From contig NZ_OOHJ01000022.1 of NCBI RefSeq assembly GCF_900323885.1, forward strand, positions 868,001-932,000: a stretch of 64,000 bases of DNA. The letters are read 5' to 3'. The position numbers and the translations under genes were made by a program. Source of the DNA: [Actinomadura] parvosata subsp. kistnae (GTDB lineage Bacteria; Actinomycetota; Actinomycetes; Streptosporangiales; Streptosporangiaceae). Under the pieces are notes generated by a model. It did no database searches and was not told the DNA's origin. It was given only the letters and a program-made list of their open reading frames with translations. Shown here one piece after another: positions 33,895 through 42,944 of this stretch (position 1 is its first letter; the number at the start of each line of letters is the position of its first letter).

Positions 33895-35426
33895 ATGGGC
33901 GGCAGGCCCGGGATCGCGGCGCTCATCGCGCTCGCCGCGCTGAGCGGCAGCGGCTGGGCCCCAGCCTCCGCCACCACGCCGAGCATCGGCCGCGCCACCA
34001 TCCCCGCACCGCTCGACAACCGAGCCGCAGCCTCCGCACCGCTCGACGGCCGAGCCGCAGCCGCAGCCTCCGCACCGCTGGACGGCCGAGCCGCAGCCTC
34101 CGCGCCGCTCGGCGGCCGGGTTCCAGCCCCAGCGCAGGCCCCAGCCTCACCACCGCTCACCGCGCGCGGCGGCGGCCGGCTCGCGGCCCCGCACCGCTCG
34201 ACGGCCGGGCTCCGGCCCCAGCGCCGGCTCCAGCGCCGCCACCGCTCGCCGCGCGGAGCGGCGGCCGGGTCGCGGTCCCCTCGCCGCCGAACCCCGCCCT
34301 CCCCTCCCAGCCCGGCCCCGACTCCCCCACCCGGCCGGGCCCGGACCCGGCTCCGCCGCCGGGCGCCGACCCCGGTCCCGCCGTCCCGCCCTCGCCGGTG
34401 GACCCGTCCCCCATCGGCCCGAGCCTGCACCTCACCGGGGACCTCAGCCCCGTGGTGGCCGGCACCGAGTCCCGTTACACGCTGACCGTCACCAACACCG
34501 GCGACCAGCCCGCGGACGGCGTGATCGTGGCCGCCCTCCTCGACCACAACGCCACCCCCGGCCGCCTTCCCTCGGGCTGCTCCCGCACCGGCCGCACGAT
34601 CACCTGCGGCGGCCCCGGCCTCACCGTCCCGGCGGGCCGCGGCGTCACGTACGAGCTGCCGATCACCACCGACCCGGCCCTGAGGGACGGCACGACGCTC
34701 ACCCACCGCGCCCACGTCTCCGCCCCCGGCGCCTCAGGGGACGAGTCGCAGTCCACCGCGCAGGCCATGACCAGGGCGGACGTCGAGCTGGTCAAGACGG
34801 CCACCACCGGGGACGGCACGATCACCTACACGCTGACGGTCACGAACCGCGGCCCGTCACAGGCGACGGACGTCACCGTCCAGGACCCGACCGGGGCGAC
34901 GATCGCCGCCCGCCCCGCCGAGTGCCCGGGAGACGGCCCCACCCTGTCGTGCCCCATCGGCCCGCTGCCGCCGAACGAGAGCAGGACGCTCACGTTCACG
35001 GTCACTCCCAGCACCACGGGCGTCGTGCGGAACTGCGCCACGGTCAGCACGGGCGATCGCGAGGAGCGTACGGCTGACAACCGCTCCTGCGCGGACGCGC
35101 TGGTGGAGCCGGCGCCGTCACCGTCCAAGAGCCCCAAGAAGAGCAGGCGGGAGGAGCCTGAGGCGCCGCTCGCCGAGGCGCTGCCGCCCGAGCCCGCCCC
35201 GCCCACCGCGCAGACCGGCGCCGCCGCCGACCGGAACGACGTGCCGCCCCCGGCGCACCACCTCAGCCCCGAGCTGCCCCTGACCGGCGCCTCGTTCTGG
35301 ATGCTGGGCCTCGGCGTCGCGGTGCTGCTCGCGATCGGCCTGCTCGTGCGGTACTTCTCACGCCGGGACGACCGTCGGGACGACCGCCATGATGAGCACC
35401 GTGCCGAGACCGGGCAGGAGAGCTGA
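33895..35426 (+). pseudogene. Sortase-anchored DUF11 surface protein, frame broken by one base
   Basis: ATG 33895 opens a signal peptide (MGGRPGIAALIALAALSGSG) and a repeat region of APLDGRAAAS units. After the run CCCC at 34197-34200 the useful frame changes. One more C there would read LAAPAPLDGRAPAP and continue to 35426, giving about 510 residues. The second part has a Pro-rich stalk, two DUF11 beta-sandwich domains (ESRYTLTVTNTGDQPADGVI; TITYTLTVTNRGPSQATDVT), then LPLTG, a membrane segment (FWMLGLGVAVLLAIGLLVRY) and a charged tail. LPLTG plus this tail is a sortase signal, so it would be linked to the cell wall. Role unknown. Confidence 0.78.
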
Positions 35427-35434
35427 CGGGCCTG

Positions 35435-35884
35435 TCACGGCACCGGCGTGTCGCGGGTCCAGGAGCCCAGGACGAGCAGCGTCTTCGTCCCCGTGACGTC
35501 CCCGGCTCGGCGCAGCCGGTCGATGACCTGCTGGAGGTGGCCGAGGTCGCGCACCCGTACGTGGATGAGCGCGTCGGGGTCGCCCGCGATCGTGAACACC
35601 GCCTGCACCTCGGGCACGTCGGTGGCGGTGCGGATGATCTCGGCGACGGGCGTGGTGCCGGGGTAGCGCAGCTCGGTGAAGGCCTCGATGCCCCACCCGA
35701 GCTTGGCGTAGTCGATCTGCACGGTGAAGCCGGTGATGACGCCCAGCTCCTTGAGCCGGTCGACCCTCCGCTTGACCGCCGCCACCGACAGCCCGATACA
35801 TTCGGCCATCTCGGAGAACGTCCGGCGCCCGTCCTCCCGCAGGAGCCTCAGCACTCGATGGTCGATCTCGTCCAGCTCAGGCAC
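35435..35884 (-). CDS. Lrp/AsnC-family regulator
   Basis: 149 residues from GTG 35884, eight bases after GGAGG. The helix-turn-helix is LDEIDHRVLRLLREDGRRTF and CIGLSVAAVKRRVDRLKELG; the C-terminal RAM ligand domain follows (TVQIDYAKLGWGIEAFTELR, AVFTIAGDPDALIHVRVRDL). It diverges from the indolepyruvate oxidoreductase gene. Lrp relatives beside this oxidoreductase plausibly sense an aromatic or branched amino acid and control its catabolism. Confidence 0.88.
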   Translation of the reverse strand: MPELDEIDHRVLRLLREDGRRTFSEMAECIGLSVAAVKRRVDRLKELGVITGFTVQIDYAKLGWGIEAFTELRYPGTTPVAEIIRTATDVPEVQAVFTIAGDPDALIHVRVRDLGHLQQVIDRLRRAGDVTGTKTLLVLGSWTRDTPVP

Positions 35885-35903
35885 GGAGCACGCCTCCTTC
35901 AGG

Positions 35904-35949
35904 CGCAAATAACATCATCCACGAAGCCCATGAACTCATATTGTTTGCG
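35904..35949. promoter_or_regulatory. Long dyad between Lrp and oxidoreductase genes
   Basis: CGCAAATAACATCA (35904-35917) is the imperfect inverted match (11 of 14) of TCATATTGTTTGCG (35936-35949). It is A/T-rich and lies 20 bases before the Lrp start and 100 before the oxidoreductase start, suitable for an Lrp-type regulator. Confidence 0.5.
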
Positions 35950-36048
35950 TCTTCAGCCCACTTTCTCATCTAATACTTGCGCATGTCATGCCCGCGTTGC
36001 TGTGCTGGGAATCACCAAGCGAGCACGTACGACACCCAGGAGGTCCGC

Positions 36049-39000
36049 GTGAGCGTGAGCGAGACTCCCGCCCCCGTGTCGCTCGACGACAAGTACACCG
36101 CGCTCGACGGCCGGGTGCTCATCTCCGGCATCCAGGCCCTGGTCCGCCTGACTCTGGAGCAGCGCCGCCTCGACCAGGCGCGCGGCCTGGACACGCGGGC
36201 GTACGTCAGCGGCTACCAGGGCTCGCCACTGGCGGGCGTGGACCTGGAGATGGGCCGGGCCAAGCGGTTCCTGGACGAGGCCGGCGTGGTGTTCCAGGCC
36301 GGCCTGAACGAGGAGCTGGCCGCCACGGCGGTGGCCGGCACGCAGCTGCTGGAGCAGGTGCCGGGCCGCCGGCACGACGGCGTGATCGGCTTCTGGTACG
36401 GCAAGAACCCCGGCCTCGACCGCGCCGCCGACGCCATCAGGCACGCGAACGTGGCGGGCACGGCCCCGCTGGGCGGCGCGGTCGCCTGGATCGGCGACGA
36501 CCCCGGCTGCAAGTCCTCGACGTTGCCGAGCTCGTGCGAGCCGATGTGCCAGAGCCTGTCGATGCCGCTGCTGGCGCCTGGCTCGGTGGCGGAGATCATC
36601 GAGTTCGGGCTGCACGCGGTGGCGATGTCGCGGGCGAGCGGCCTGTGGGTGGGGCTGAAGATCGTCGCGGACATTGCGGACGCCTCCGCCACCGTCGACC
36701 TCGCCCCGCTGCGCGCGGACGTCCCGGTCCCGGCCGGCGGCTCGAAGGGCTCCGCGCCGATCCTGCTCGGCCCGGCCGCCCTGGACGCCGAGCACGACAT
36801 GCTGACCCGCCGGCTCGACCTGGCCCGCGCCTACGCCCGCGCCCACGGCCTGAACCGGGTCATGGCCGGCGCCCGCAACACGGCCCTGGGCGTGATGGCG
36901 TCCGGCGCCACGTACGCGGTGGTCGAGCGCGCGCTGGCGGACCTGGGCCTGGACGCCGAGGAGGCGGGGCTGCGGCTGATCAGGATGGGCATGCCGTTCC
37001 CCGTCGCGCCCGACGAGCTGGCCGAGCTCACCTCCGGCCTGGACAAGGTGCTGGTCGTCGAGGACAAGGTGCCGTTCCTGGAGGGGCTGCTCAAGCAGTC
37101 CCTGTACGGCGGCGAGCACGTCCCGGCCGTCGTGGGCCGCGAGCTGCTCACCGCGCGCGGCACCCTCAGCGCCGAGGACGTCGCCACGGCCATCGCCACC
37201 TGCCTCGGGCTCGAAGCGCCGCGGAAGGCGTCCAGGAGGCGCGGCCTGCTGCCGGTGGTCGCGGCGCGCACCCCGTACTTCTGCTCGGGCTGCCCGCACA
37301 ACACCTCCACCCGCACCTCCGACGACACGCTGGTCGGCGTGGGCATCGGCTGCCACGCGATGATCGCGCTGGACGGGCACGGGCGCGGCACCCAGGTCGG
37401 CATCACGCAGATGGGCGGCGAGGGCGCCCAGTGGATCGGGCTGTCGCCGTTCACCGACGACCGGCACTTCGTCCAGAACCTCGGCGACGGCACCTTCCAC
37501 CACTCCGGCTCCCTCGCGATCAGGGCCGCCGTCGCGGCCGGGGTGCCGATGACGTACAAGCTGCTCTACAACGACGCCGTCGCCATGACCGGCGGCCAGC
37601 GCGCCGAGGGCCGCCTCGACGTGCCCGCGCTCACCCACGAGCTGGCCGTCGAGGGCGTGCGCCGGGTGGTGATCACGACGCCGGAGCCGGAGACGTACCG
37701 GGGGGTGCGGCTGGCGCCGATCGCGTCCGTGCGGCACCGCGACGACCTGGCCGAGGTGGAGAAGGAGCTGGCGGCGCTGGGCGGCGTGACCGTGCTCATC
37801 CACGACGACCGCTGCGCGGCCGAGGAGCGCAGGCTGCGCAAGCGCGGCAAACTGCCCACCCCCACGCGCAAGGTCGTCATCAACGAGCGCGTCTGCGAGG
37901 GCTGCGGCGACTGCGGGGACGTCTCCACGTGCCTGTCCGTCCAGCCGGTCGAGACCGAGTACGGCCGCAAGACCCGCATCCACCAGGCCTCCTGCAACTC
38001 CGACGAGAGCTGCCTGAAGGGCGACTGCCCGTCGTTCCTGCTGGTGGAGCCCGGCACGAAGGAGCCCAGGAAGGCGCCGCCGCTGCCCGTCGAGCCGCCC
38101 GAGCCGGTCACCGCGCACGGCGACGAGGTGCTGATCAGGATGCCCGGCATCGGCGGCACCGGCGTGGTCACCGTCTCGCAGATCCTGCAGATGGCCGCCC
38201 ACCTCGACGGCCTGCACGCGGCCGGACTGGAGCAGACCGGGCTGGCGCAGAAGGGCGGCCCGGTCGTCAGCGACGTGCGGATCGGCAAGTGGGCGCCGAG
38301 CGGGTCCGTACGCGCCTCGCGGGGCGGCGCCGACGTGCTCATCGGGTTCGACGTGCTGGGGGCGGCGGCCGACGCCACCCTCGACGTGGCCTCGCCCGAG
38401 CGCACGGTCGCCGTCCTGAACACCTCCGTCGTGCCCACCGCCGCCATGGTCACCGGCCGGGTGCCCGTGCCCGGCCACGCCGCCGCCGTCTCGCGGGTCG
38501 AGTCCGCCACCCGCGAGCAGGTGTGCGTGGACGCGCACGCGCTGTCGGAGGCGCTGTTCGGCGACCACATGCCGGCGAACCTGCTGCTCCTCGGCGCCGC
38601 CTACCAGCACGGCTGCCTGCCCGTCAGCGCCGCCTCGATCGAGCGGGCCATCACGCTCAACCGGGCCGCCGTCGAGCAGAACCTGGCCGCCTTCCGCTGG
38701 GGCCGGGCTGCTGTCTCCCACCCGGATGCCGTCCGCGCCGCCCTCCTCGACGCCCCCGAGGAGCCCCAGGGGCTCGACGACGTGATCGCCACCCGCGTCG
38801 CCGACCTGACCGGCTACCAGAACGCCACCTACGCCCGCACGTACGCCGACGACGTGCGGCACGTACGGACGCTCGCCGTCGAGCGGGCCGGCGAGACGGC
38901 CGGCACCGCGATCGCCCTCGCCTACGCGCGCGGCCTGCACAAGCTCATGGCCTACAAGGACGAGTACGAGGTCGCCCGCCTCCACCTCGACCCCGCCGAG

Positions 39001-39390
39001 AAGGCGCGGCGCGAGCGCGAGTTCGGCGCCGACGCGGTCGTGTCCGTGCTGCTGCACCCGCCCGTGCTGCGCGCCATGGGCATGAAGCGCAAGATCAAGG
39101 TACGCCGCTCGGCCGGCGTCCTGTTCCGCGGCCTGCGGGCGGCCCGGGTGCTGCGCGGAACCGCGTTCGACGTGTTCGGCCGCGCCGGCGTGCGGCGGGT
39201 CGAGCGCGAGCTCATCCCCGAGTACCGCGGCCTCGTCCGCACGGCGCTCGACCGGCTCACCCCCGAGACCGCCGCCGTCGTCGAGGAGCTCGCCGGCCTG
39301 CCCGAGCTGATCCGCGGGTACGAGGACATCAAGCTCGCCCGGGTGGCCGAGTTCCGCGAACGCGCCGCCAAGGCACTGGAAAATCTGTAG
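36049..39390 (+). CDS. Indolepyruvate:ferredoxin oxidoreductase, fused large form
   Basis: 1113 residues from GTG 36049 (AGGAGG at 36038-36043). In order: an N-terminal pyruvate-ferredoxin-oxidoreductase-like domain (SGYQGSPLAGVDLEMGRAKR), a thiamine diphosphate domain (YFCSGCPHNTSTRTS, IGCHAMIALDG), a cysteine cluster (CEGCGDCGDVSTC) and further cysteines in SCNSDESCLKGDCPS that should hold FeS centres, a gamma domain (MPGIGGTGVVTVSQILQMAA), and a long C-terminal domain. The enzyme converts 2-oxo acids from aromatic or branched amino acids to acyl-CoA, reducing ferredoxin. The acyl-CoA dehydrogenase gene downstream fits a following step. Divergent Lrp gene likely controls it. Confidence 0.9.
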   Translation: MSVSETPAPVSLDDKYTALDGRVLISGIQALVRLTLEQRRLDQARGLDTRAYVSGYQGSPLAGVDLEMGRAKRFLDEAGVVFQAGLNEELAATAVAGTQLLEQVPGRRHDGVIGFWYGKNPGLDRAADAIRHANVAGTAPLGGAVAWIGDDPGCKSSTLPSSCEPMCQSLSMPLLAPGSVAEIIEFGLHAVAMSRASGLWVGLKIVADIADASATVDLAPLRADVPVPAGGSKGSAPILLGPAALDAEHDMLTRRLDLARAYARAHGLNRVMAGARNTALGVMASGATYAVVERALADLGLDAEEAGLRLIRMGMPFPVAPDELAELTSGLDKVLVVEDKVPFLEGLLKQSLYGGEHVPAVVGRELLTARGTLSAEDVATAIATCLGLEAPRKASRRRGLLPVVAARTPYFCSGCPHNTSTRTSDDTLVGVGIGCHAMIALDGHGRGTQVGITQMGGEGAQWIGLSPFTDDRHFVQNLGDGTFHHSGSLAIRAAVAAGVPMTYKLLYNDAVAMTGGQRAEGRLDVPALTHELAVEGVRRVVITTPEPETYRGVRLAPIASVRHRDDLAEVEKELAALGGVTVLIHDDRCAAEERRLRKRGKLPTPTRKVVINERVCEGCGDCGDVSTCLSVQPVETEYGRKTRIHQASCNSDESCLKGDCPSFLLVEPGTKEPRKAPPLPVEPPEPVTAHGDEVLIRMPGIGGTGVVTVSQILQMAAHLDGLHAAGLEQTGLAQKGGPVVSDVRIGKWAPSGSVRASRGGADVLIGFDVLGAAADATLDVASPERTVAVLNTSVVPTAAMVTGRVPVPGHAAAVSRVESATREQVCVDAHALSEALFGDHMPANLLLLGAAYQHGCLPVSAASIERAITLNRAAVEQNLAAFRWGRAAVSHPDAVRAALLDAPEEPQGLDDVIATRVADLTGYQNATYARTYADDVRHVRTLAVERAGETAGTAIALAYARGLHKLMAYKDEYEVARLHLDPAEKARREREFGADAVVSVLLHPPVLRAMGMKRKIKVRRSAGVLFRGLRAARVLRGTAFDVFGRAGVRRVERELIPEYRGLVRTALDRLTPETAAVVEELAGLPELIRGYEDIKLARVAEFRERAAKALENL

Positions 39391-39429
39391 CTCCGCGAAC
39401 GCGCCGGCAAGGCACTGCAAACCTCCGAC
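39352..39429 (+). repeat. 39-base duplication of the oxidoreductase 3' end
   Basis: TCCGCGAACGCGCCGSCAAG (S is C or G) starts at 39353 and again 39 bases later at 39392. The first copy holds the last codons and stop of the gene; the second lies after the stop and has drifted (CTGCAAACC for CTGGAAAAT). Confidence 0.9.
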
Positions 39430-39442
39430 CGAGGGAGTGATC

Positions 39443-40582
39443 GTGACAGTCGACCGCCTCCTGCCCCACCAGGATGCCAAGGACCTCATCGACCTGACGA
39501 GGGAGATCGCCGACAAGGAGCTGGCGCGCCGGGTGGACGAGCACGAGCGCGCGGAGACGTACCCGGAGGGCCTGTTCGCCACCCTGGGCGCGGCCGGGCT
39601 GCTCGGCCTGGCCTACCCGGAGGAGTACGGCGGGGGCGGGCAGCCGTACGAGGTGTACCTCCAGGTGCTGGAGGAGCTGGCGATGCGCTGGGCCGCCGTC
39701 GCCGTCGCCACCAGCGTGCACACGCTCGCCTGCTTCCCCGTGTACGCGTACGGCACGGACGAGCAGCGCGCCCGCTGGCTGCCCGACATGCTGGCCGGCC
39801 ACCTCATCGGCGGCTACAGCCTCTCGGAGCCCCAGGCCGGCTCCGACGCCGGCGCCCTCGCCTGCAAGGCCGAGCCGGTCGAGACCGGCTGGCGGATCAC
39901 CGGCAACAAGGCGTGGATCACCCACGGCGGCATCGCCGACTTCTACGCCCTGTTCGCCCGCACCGGCCCCGGCTCCCGCGGCGTCTCCTGCTTCCTCGCC
40001 CCCGGCACGGCCGAAGGCCTCACGTTCGGCCGCCCCGAGGAGAAAATGGGCCTGCACGCCATCCCCACGACCAGCGCCCACTGGGACGGCGCCATCCTCG
40101 ACCGCGACCGCCTGATCGGCGAGGAGGGCCAGGGCCTCCAGATCGCCTTCAGCGCCCTCGACTCGGGCCGCCTCGGCATCGCCGCCTGCGCCACCGGCCT
40201 CGCCCAGTCCGCCCTCGACGAGGCCGTCACCTACGCCAAGGAACGCCAGACCTTCGGCAAGAAGATCATCGACCACCAGGGCCTCGGGTTCCTTCTCGCC
40301 GACATGGCGGCGGCCGTGGACAGTGCCCGCGCCACGTACCTCGACGCGGCCCGCCGTCGGGACGCAGGCCTCCCGTACAGCCGTCAAGCCAGCGTGGCCA
40401 AGCTGGTGGCCACGGATGCGGCCATGAAGGTGACTACCGATGCGGTGCAGGTTCTCGGGGGGTATGGGTACACGCGGGAGTTCAGGGTGGAGCGGTACAT
40501 GCGCGAGGCCAAGATCATGCAGATCTTCGAGGGCACGAACCAGATCCAGCGGCTGGTGATCAGCCGACACCTGGCCAAGTAG
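39443..40582 (+). CDS. Acyl-CoA dehydrogenase
   Basis: 379 residues from GTG 39443, six bases after GAGGGA. Family motifs: YSLSEPQAGSDAGALAC (FAD and substrate loop), WITHGGIADFYALFART, and the C-terminal YTREFRVERYMREAKIMQIFEGTNQIQ, where EGTNQIQ carries the usual position for the catalytic Glu. It oxidises an acyl-CoA to the enoyl-CoA with FAD. The gene follows the oxidoreductase by 53 bases. Its last 14 codons form the left repeat of the integrative element (40538-40579), so the present 3' end may have come with that element. Confidence 0.92.
   Translation: MTVDRLLPHQDAKDLIDLTREIADKELARRVDEHERAETYPEGLFATLGAAGLLGLAYPEEYGGGGQPYEVYLQVLEELAMRWAAVAVATSVHTLACFPVYAYGTDEQRARWLPDMLAGHLIGGYSLSEPQAGSDAGALACKAEPVETGWRITGNKAWITHGGIADFYALFARTGPGSRGVSCFLAPGTAEGLTFGRPEEKMGLHAIPTTSAHWDGAILDRDRLIGEEGQGLQIAFSALDSGRLGIAACATGLAQSALDEAVTYAKERQTFGKKIIDHQGLGFLLADMAAAVDSARATYLDAARRRDAGLPYSRQASVAKLVATDAAMKVTTDAVQVLGGYGYTREFRVERYMREAKIMQIFEGTNQIQRLVISRHLAK
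40538..40579 (+). repeat. Left attachment-site-like repeat (attL)
   Basis: These 42 bases encode the last residues NQIQRLVISRHLAK of the dehydrogenase. They include the 26-base stretch 40541-40566 that is identical to 43484-43509. Confidence 0.75.
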
Positions 40583-40598
40583 CTTTCTGACATGCATA

Positions 40599-40630
40599 AA
40601 CCCCGCTTCCCTGTGGTGGGAGGCGGGGTT
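40599..40630. terminator. Hairpin between dehydrogenase and integrase remnant
   Basis: Arms 40599-40611 and 40618-40630 pair over 13 bases with one T-G pair. It lies between convergent stops at 40582 and 40652, inside the element, close to attL. Confidence 0.7.
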
Positions 40631-40651
40631 CTCTGTGTGGGGATCGGGCGT

Positions 40652-41040
40652 CTAGATGATCATTGTTCCGTGCCTGTTCCGTGAGACCTCGCGTGGACGG
40701 AACAGGCGGTCGTCGATGGCCTTGCGGGCGCGGTCGTGGGAGCCGGGCATCAGGTGGGCGTAGACACGGAGGGTGAACCCTGGGTCGGCGTGGCCGAGGT
40801 AGGGCGTGGCCGAGGTAGTCCGCGAGCTCGCTGACCGAGACGCCGCCGGCCAACATGACGCTCGCGTTGTAGTGGCGGAGCTGGTGTAGCCCCTCCTTGC
40901 GGGAGGTGGTGCAGCGCCTGCGCTGGCAGGAGTCCTTGCCCGGTAGTGGAATCACTCCCGCTCGAACGAGTGCGGGTTTCCATACGATCTCGCTGTAGGT
41001 CCGGGACCTGATATGGCGGTCGTCTGTCCATCGAAAGCAG
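40652..41040 (-). pseudogene. C-terminal remnant of a phage-type tyrosine integrase
   Basis: Reading the minus strand, DDRHIRSRTYSEIVWKPALV, then GLHQLRHYNASVMLAGGVSV and YLGHA match the catalytic domain of actinophage integrases, with the R-H pair in HQLRH. The frame then breaks at an exact 16-base tandem duplication (40787-40802 and 40803-40818). After it, DPGFTLRVYAHLMPGSHDRA continues in another frame, with the catalytic Tyr in RVYAH, to the stop at 40652. The N-terminal two thirds are missing; similarity stops near 41040. The gene cannot make active integrase. Its position beside attL is normal for such elements. Confidence 0.82.
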
Positions 41041-41288
41041 GTTCTGAGTGCGCGACTTGCTTACCAGCTTTCCTAGTGCAGGGGGAGACCAGCAGATGGT
41101 AGACCGCGAAGAGAGGCAGCCGTCCGTGGATGACCTCCCGAACGAGCGGCGGATCCGCGGGCACGACAAGGACTGCGGCTCCCATGCAGGCCCTGGTCGC
41201 CACCGGCGTCAAAGGCGCCGTGTCGTTGTTGTCAGCGGTTCCCTCTACGCTCAGGCAGAAATATGAGATTCGTAGTGAAGGGAAGCAG
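41041..41288. other. Noncoding debris upstream of the nuclease gene
   Basis: Open frames here (for example GTG 41048 to 41266, 72 codons) have arginine-rich, compositionally odd products and no ribosome site. I see only a GAAGGGA ribosome site at 41277-41283 for the nuclease gene. Confidence 0.4.
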
Positions 41289-42944
41289 ATGCATCAGCCC
41301 GTTCCCGCCAAGCAGTGGCGCGATCGCAGCAATTCACTCGGCTATATCCAAGGCGGCACTGGGGCTCAGGCAGCCCTGCTCAGACAGGTACTCCTTCAAC
41401 TGCCACGTGAAGGCACCGAAACGCTGGAGTGGCAGACCCCGGAGGAGAAGCTTGTCAGTGCCCGCTGCGAGGACCTTTGCCGTCGGGTCCTTTCCGCTCC
41501 AGGGCTGGCCGAGCGGTCGGCCGGAGGTCAATGGAAGGCAAGTGCCTACGCGCAGCAGTGGCTGGAGAACGAGGACAGTTCCTTCCTGGCCGCTCACCTG
41601 CACGCCAACGTCAAGTTCATCGGCGAACTCCTCCTCGCGATCGGGAATCAGACGAAGCATGCGGACTTGTTGGAGGTGGCGAGAGAGTCGTACGGGTTGA
41701 ACTGGGCGACCTTGTCCCCTGTGCGGGACCGCACGGGTTGGCTCAGGAGCCTGGGGATGATCGAACTGTGGGGCCAGCAAGTCGTCAGGACCGAACTGGG
41801 GGACGCTCTGCTGGAGATTCTCCCACTCTGCCCGCCCGAGAGCGCCCGAGGAGAAAGAGATGAGGCCACAGAACTGGACGATGGCGAAGAGGGGGAATTG
41901 TCGTTCTACGACAAGTCCCTACAGTTGGAGCAGGTTGACCTGAGGAGCCGTCGTGCTCTGATTGGTTACATCCCCCGAGGGAACACTTCCGGCAGCCGCG
42001 ACGGGGATTCAACCCTCACGGCATCCGCCGCCCTGCGTAAACTGGTGGCCCTGTTGGGCGACGGCGCTGGGCTCGAGGAGTACAGCGAGCAGTGCGGCAG
42101 CGAGTTCGGCATCAGCAAAGCGTCCTTCACCTCGACGATGCACACCCTGCGGCACACCGGACTCGTAGAGCAGACGGCGTTCAACCACTTCGCGCCGAGC
42201 GAGGAAGCGCACCGACTCGTCGACGAGGGGAATGAGCGACTGCTCGCCGCATATATGCATGCAAGGTATTTGTTCTTCGGTGAGATTTTGTGCCACTTGG
42301 GCCAGCCTGCTACCACCTCGGCGCTGGTGGCCGTGGCGAAGAATGTGTATGGCTACACTCAGGCTACAAATGGAGAGGTTCGCCTGAGGCTCTCCTTCCT
42401 CCAAGACGCCGGTCTCATCGAGAGGGTGGACTGGCAGCGGTTCCGTGTCACTGCGGCCGGCTTGAGTTTCGCCAAGATGCTGACACTTCAGCTGCACATC
42501 GAAGCAGAGCCGGAGGAGACAGGGACGGCCGAACCTCAGAATGCGCCCCCTTACCCGGAACCTGAAGCGGTTATCGCCCAGCTTCGCCAGTATGGCAATG
42601 TCGGCACGGACAGCCGAGACTTCGAGCAAGCCGTCGCCCGAGCCTTCGCCTTCTTCGGGTTTCAGACCGAGCACCTCGGCGGCTCGGGCCGCACGGACGT
42701 CCTGGGCATCGCACAGTTGGCCACGAAGGATCGCTACAGGATCATCGTGGACGCGAAGAGCTCAGGGAGCGGCCAAGTTGCTGAGTCCAGTGTCAAATTC
42801 GATGCTCTGCGCGACCATAAACGCAAACACAAGGCTGATCACGTGGTCGTCGTGGGGCCCGAATTCGCGCCACGGCTCAAGAACTGGGCAGCGGAGAATA
42901 AGGCCATCCTTATGCGTATCCCCGTCCATCCCGGCAAGAGGTAG
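41289..42944 (+). CDS. Duplicated winged-helix protein with C-terminal PD-(D/E)xK nuclease domain
   Basis: 551 residues from ATG 41289; the frame opens earlier but only this start has a ribosome site (AAGGGA). Residues about 98-186 and 317-405 are two copies of one module: FLAAHLHANVKFIGELLLAI and LLAAYMHARYLFFGEILCHL open each, and both continue into winged-helix-like sequence (LRSLGMIEL; LQDAGLIER). The C-terminus (440-545) has EQAVARAFAFFGF, GGSGRTDVLG and YRIIVDAKSS: Glu446, Asp470 and D488-A-K490 fit a restriction-endonuclease fold related to Mrr. I know no named family with this full order. On an integrative element, a DNA-sensing restriction or defence role is the best inference. No methyltransferase gene accompanies it. 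Confidence 0.7.
   Translation: MHQPVPAKQWRDRSNSLGYIQGGTGAQAALLRQVLLQLPREGTETLEWQTPEEKLVSARCEDLCRRVLSAPGLAERSAGGQWKASAYAQQWLENEDSSFLAAHLHANVKFIGELLLAIGNQTKHADLLEVARESYGLNWATLSPVRDRTGWLRSLGMIELWGQQVVRTELGDALLEILPLCPPESARGERDEATELDDGEEGELSFYDKSLQLEQVDLRSRRALIGYIPRGNTSGSRDGDSTLTASAALRKLVALLGDGAGLEEYSEQCGSEFGISKASFTSTMHTLRHTGLVEQTAFNHFAPSEEAHRLVDEGNERLLAAYMHARYLFFGEILCHLGQPATTSALVAVAKNVYGYTQATNGEVRLRLSFLQDAGLIERVDWQRFRVTAAGLSFAKMLTLQLHIEAEPEETGTAEPQNAPPYPEPEAVIAQLRQYGNVGTDSRDFEQAVARAFAFFGFQTEHLGGSGRTDVLGIAQLATKDRYRIIVDAKSSGSGQVAESSVKFDALRDHKRKHKADHVVVVGPEFAPRLKNWAAENKAILMRIPVHPGKR

Noticed and set aside
35986..39582. Very long open frames opposite to real genes (for example 35986-39582, 22756-25596 and 53931-56303 on the minus strand)
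   Set aside because: They mirror GC-rich coding sequence, have Arg/Gly/Val/Ala/Leu-biased composition and no domain motifs, while the + strand frames carry clear families.
41048..41266. 72-codon frame between integrase remnant and nuclease gene
   Set aside because: No ribosome site, odd Arg-rich composition, overlaps the ruined 5' part of the integrase region.
41130..41288. Longer N-terminus for the wHTH-nuclease gene
   Set aside because: The extra 53 codons lack a ribosome site and look unlike the rest; ATG 41289 has one.
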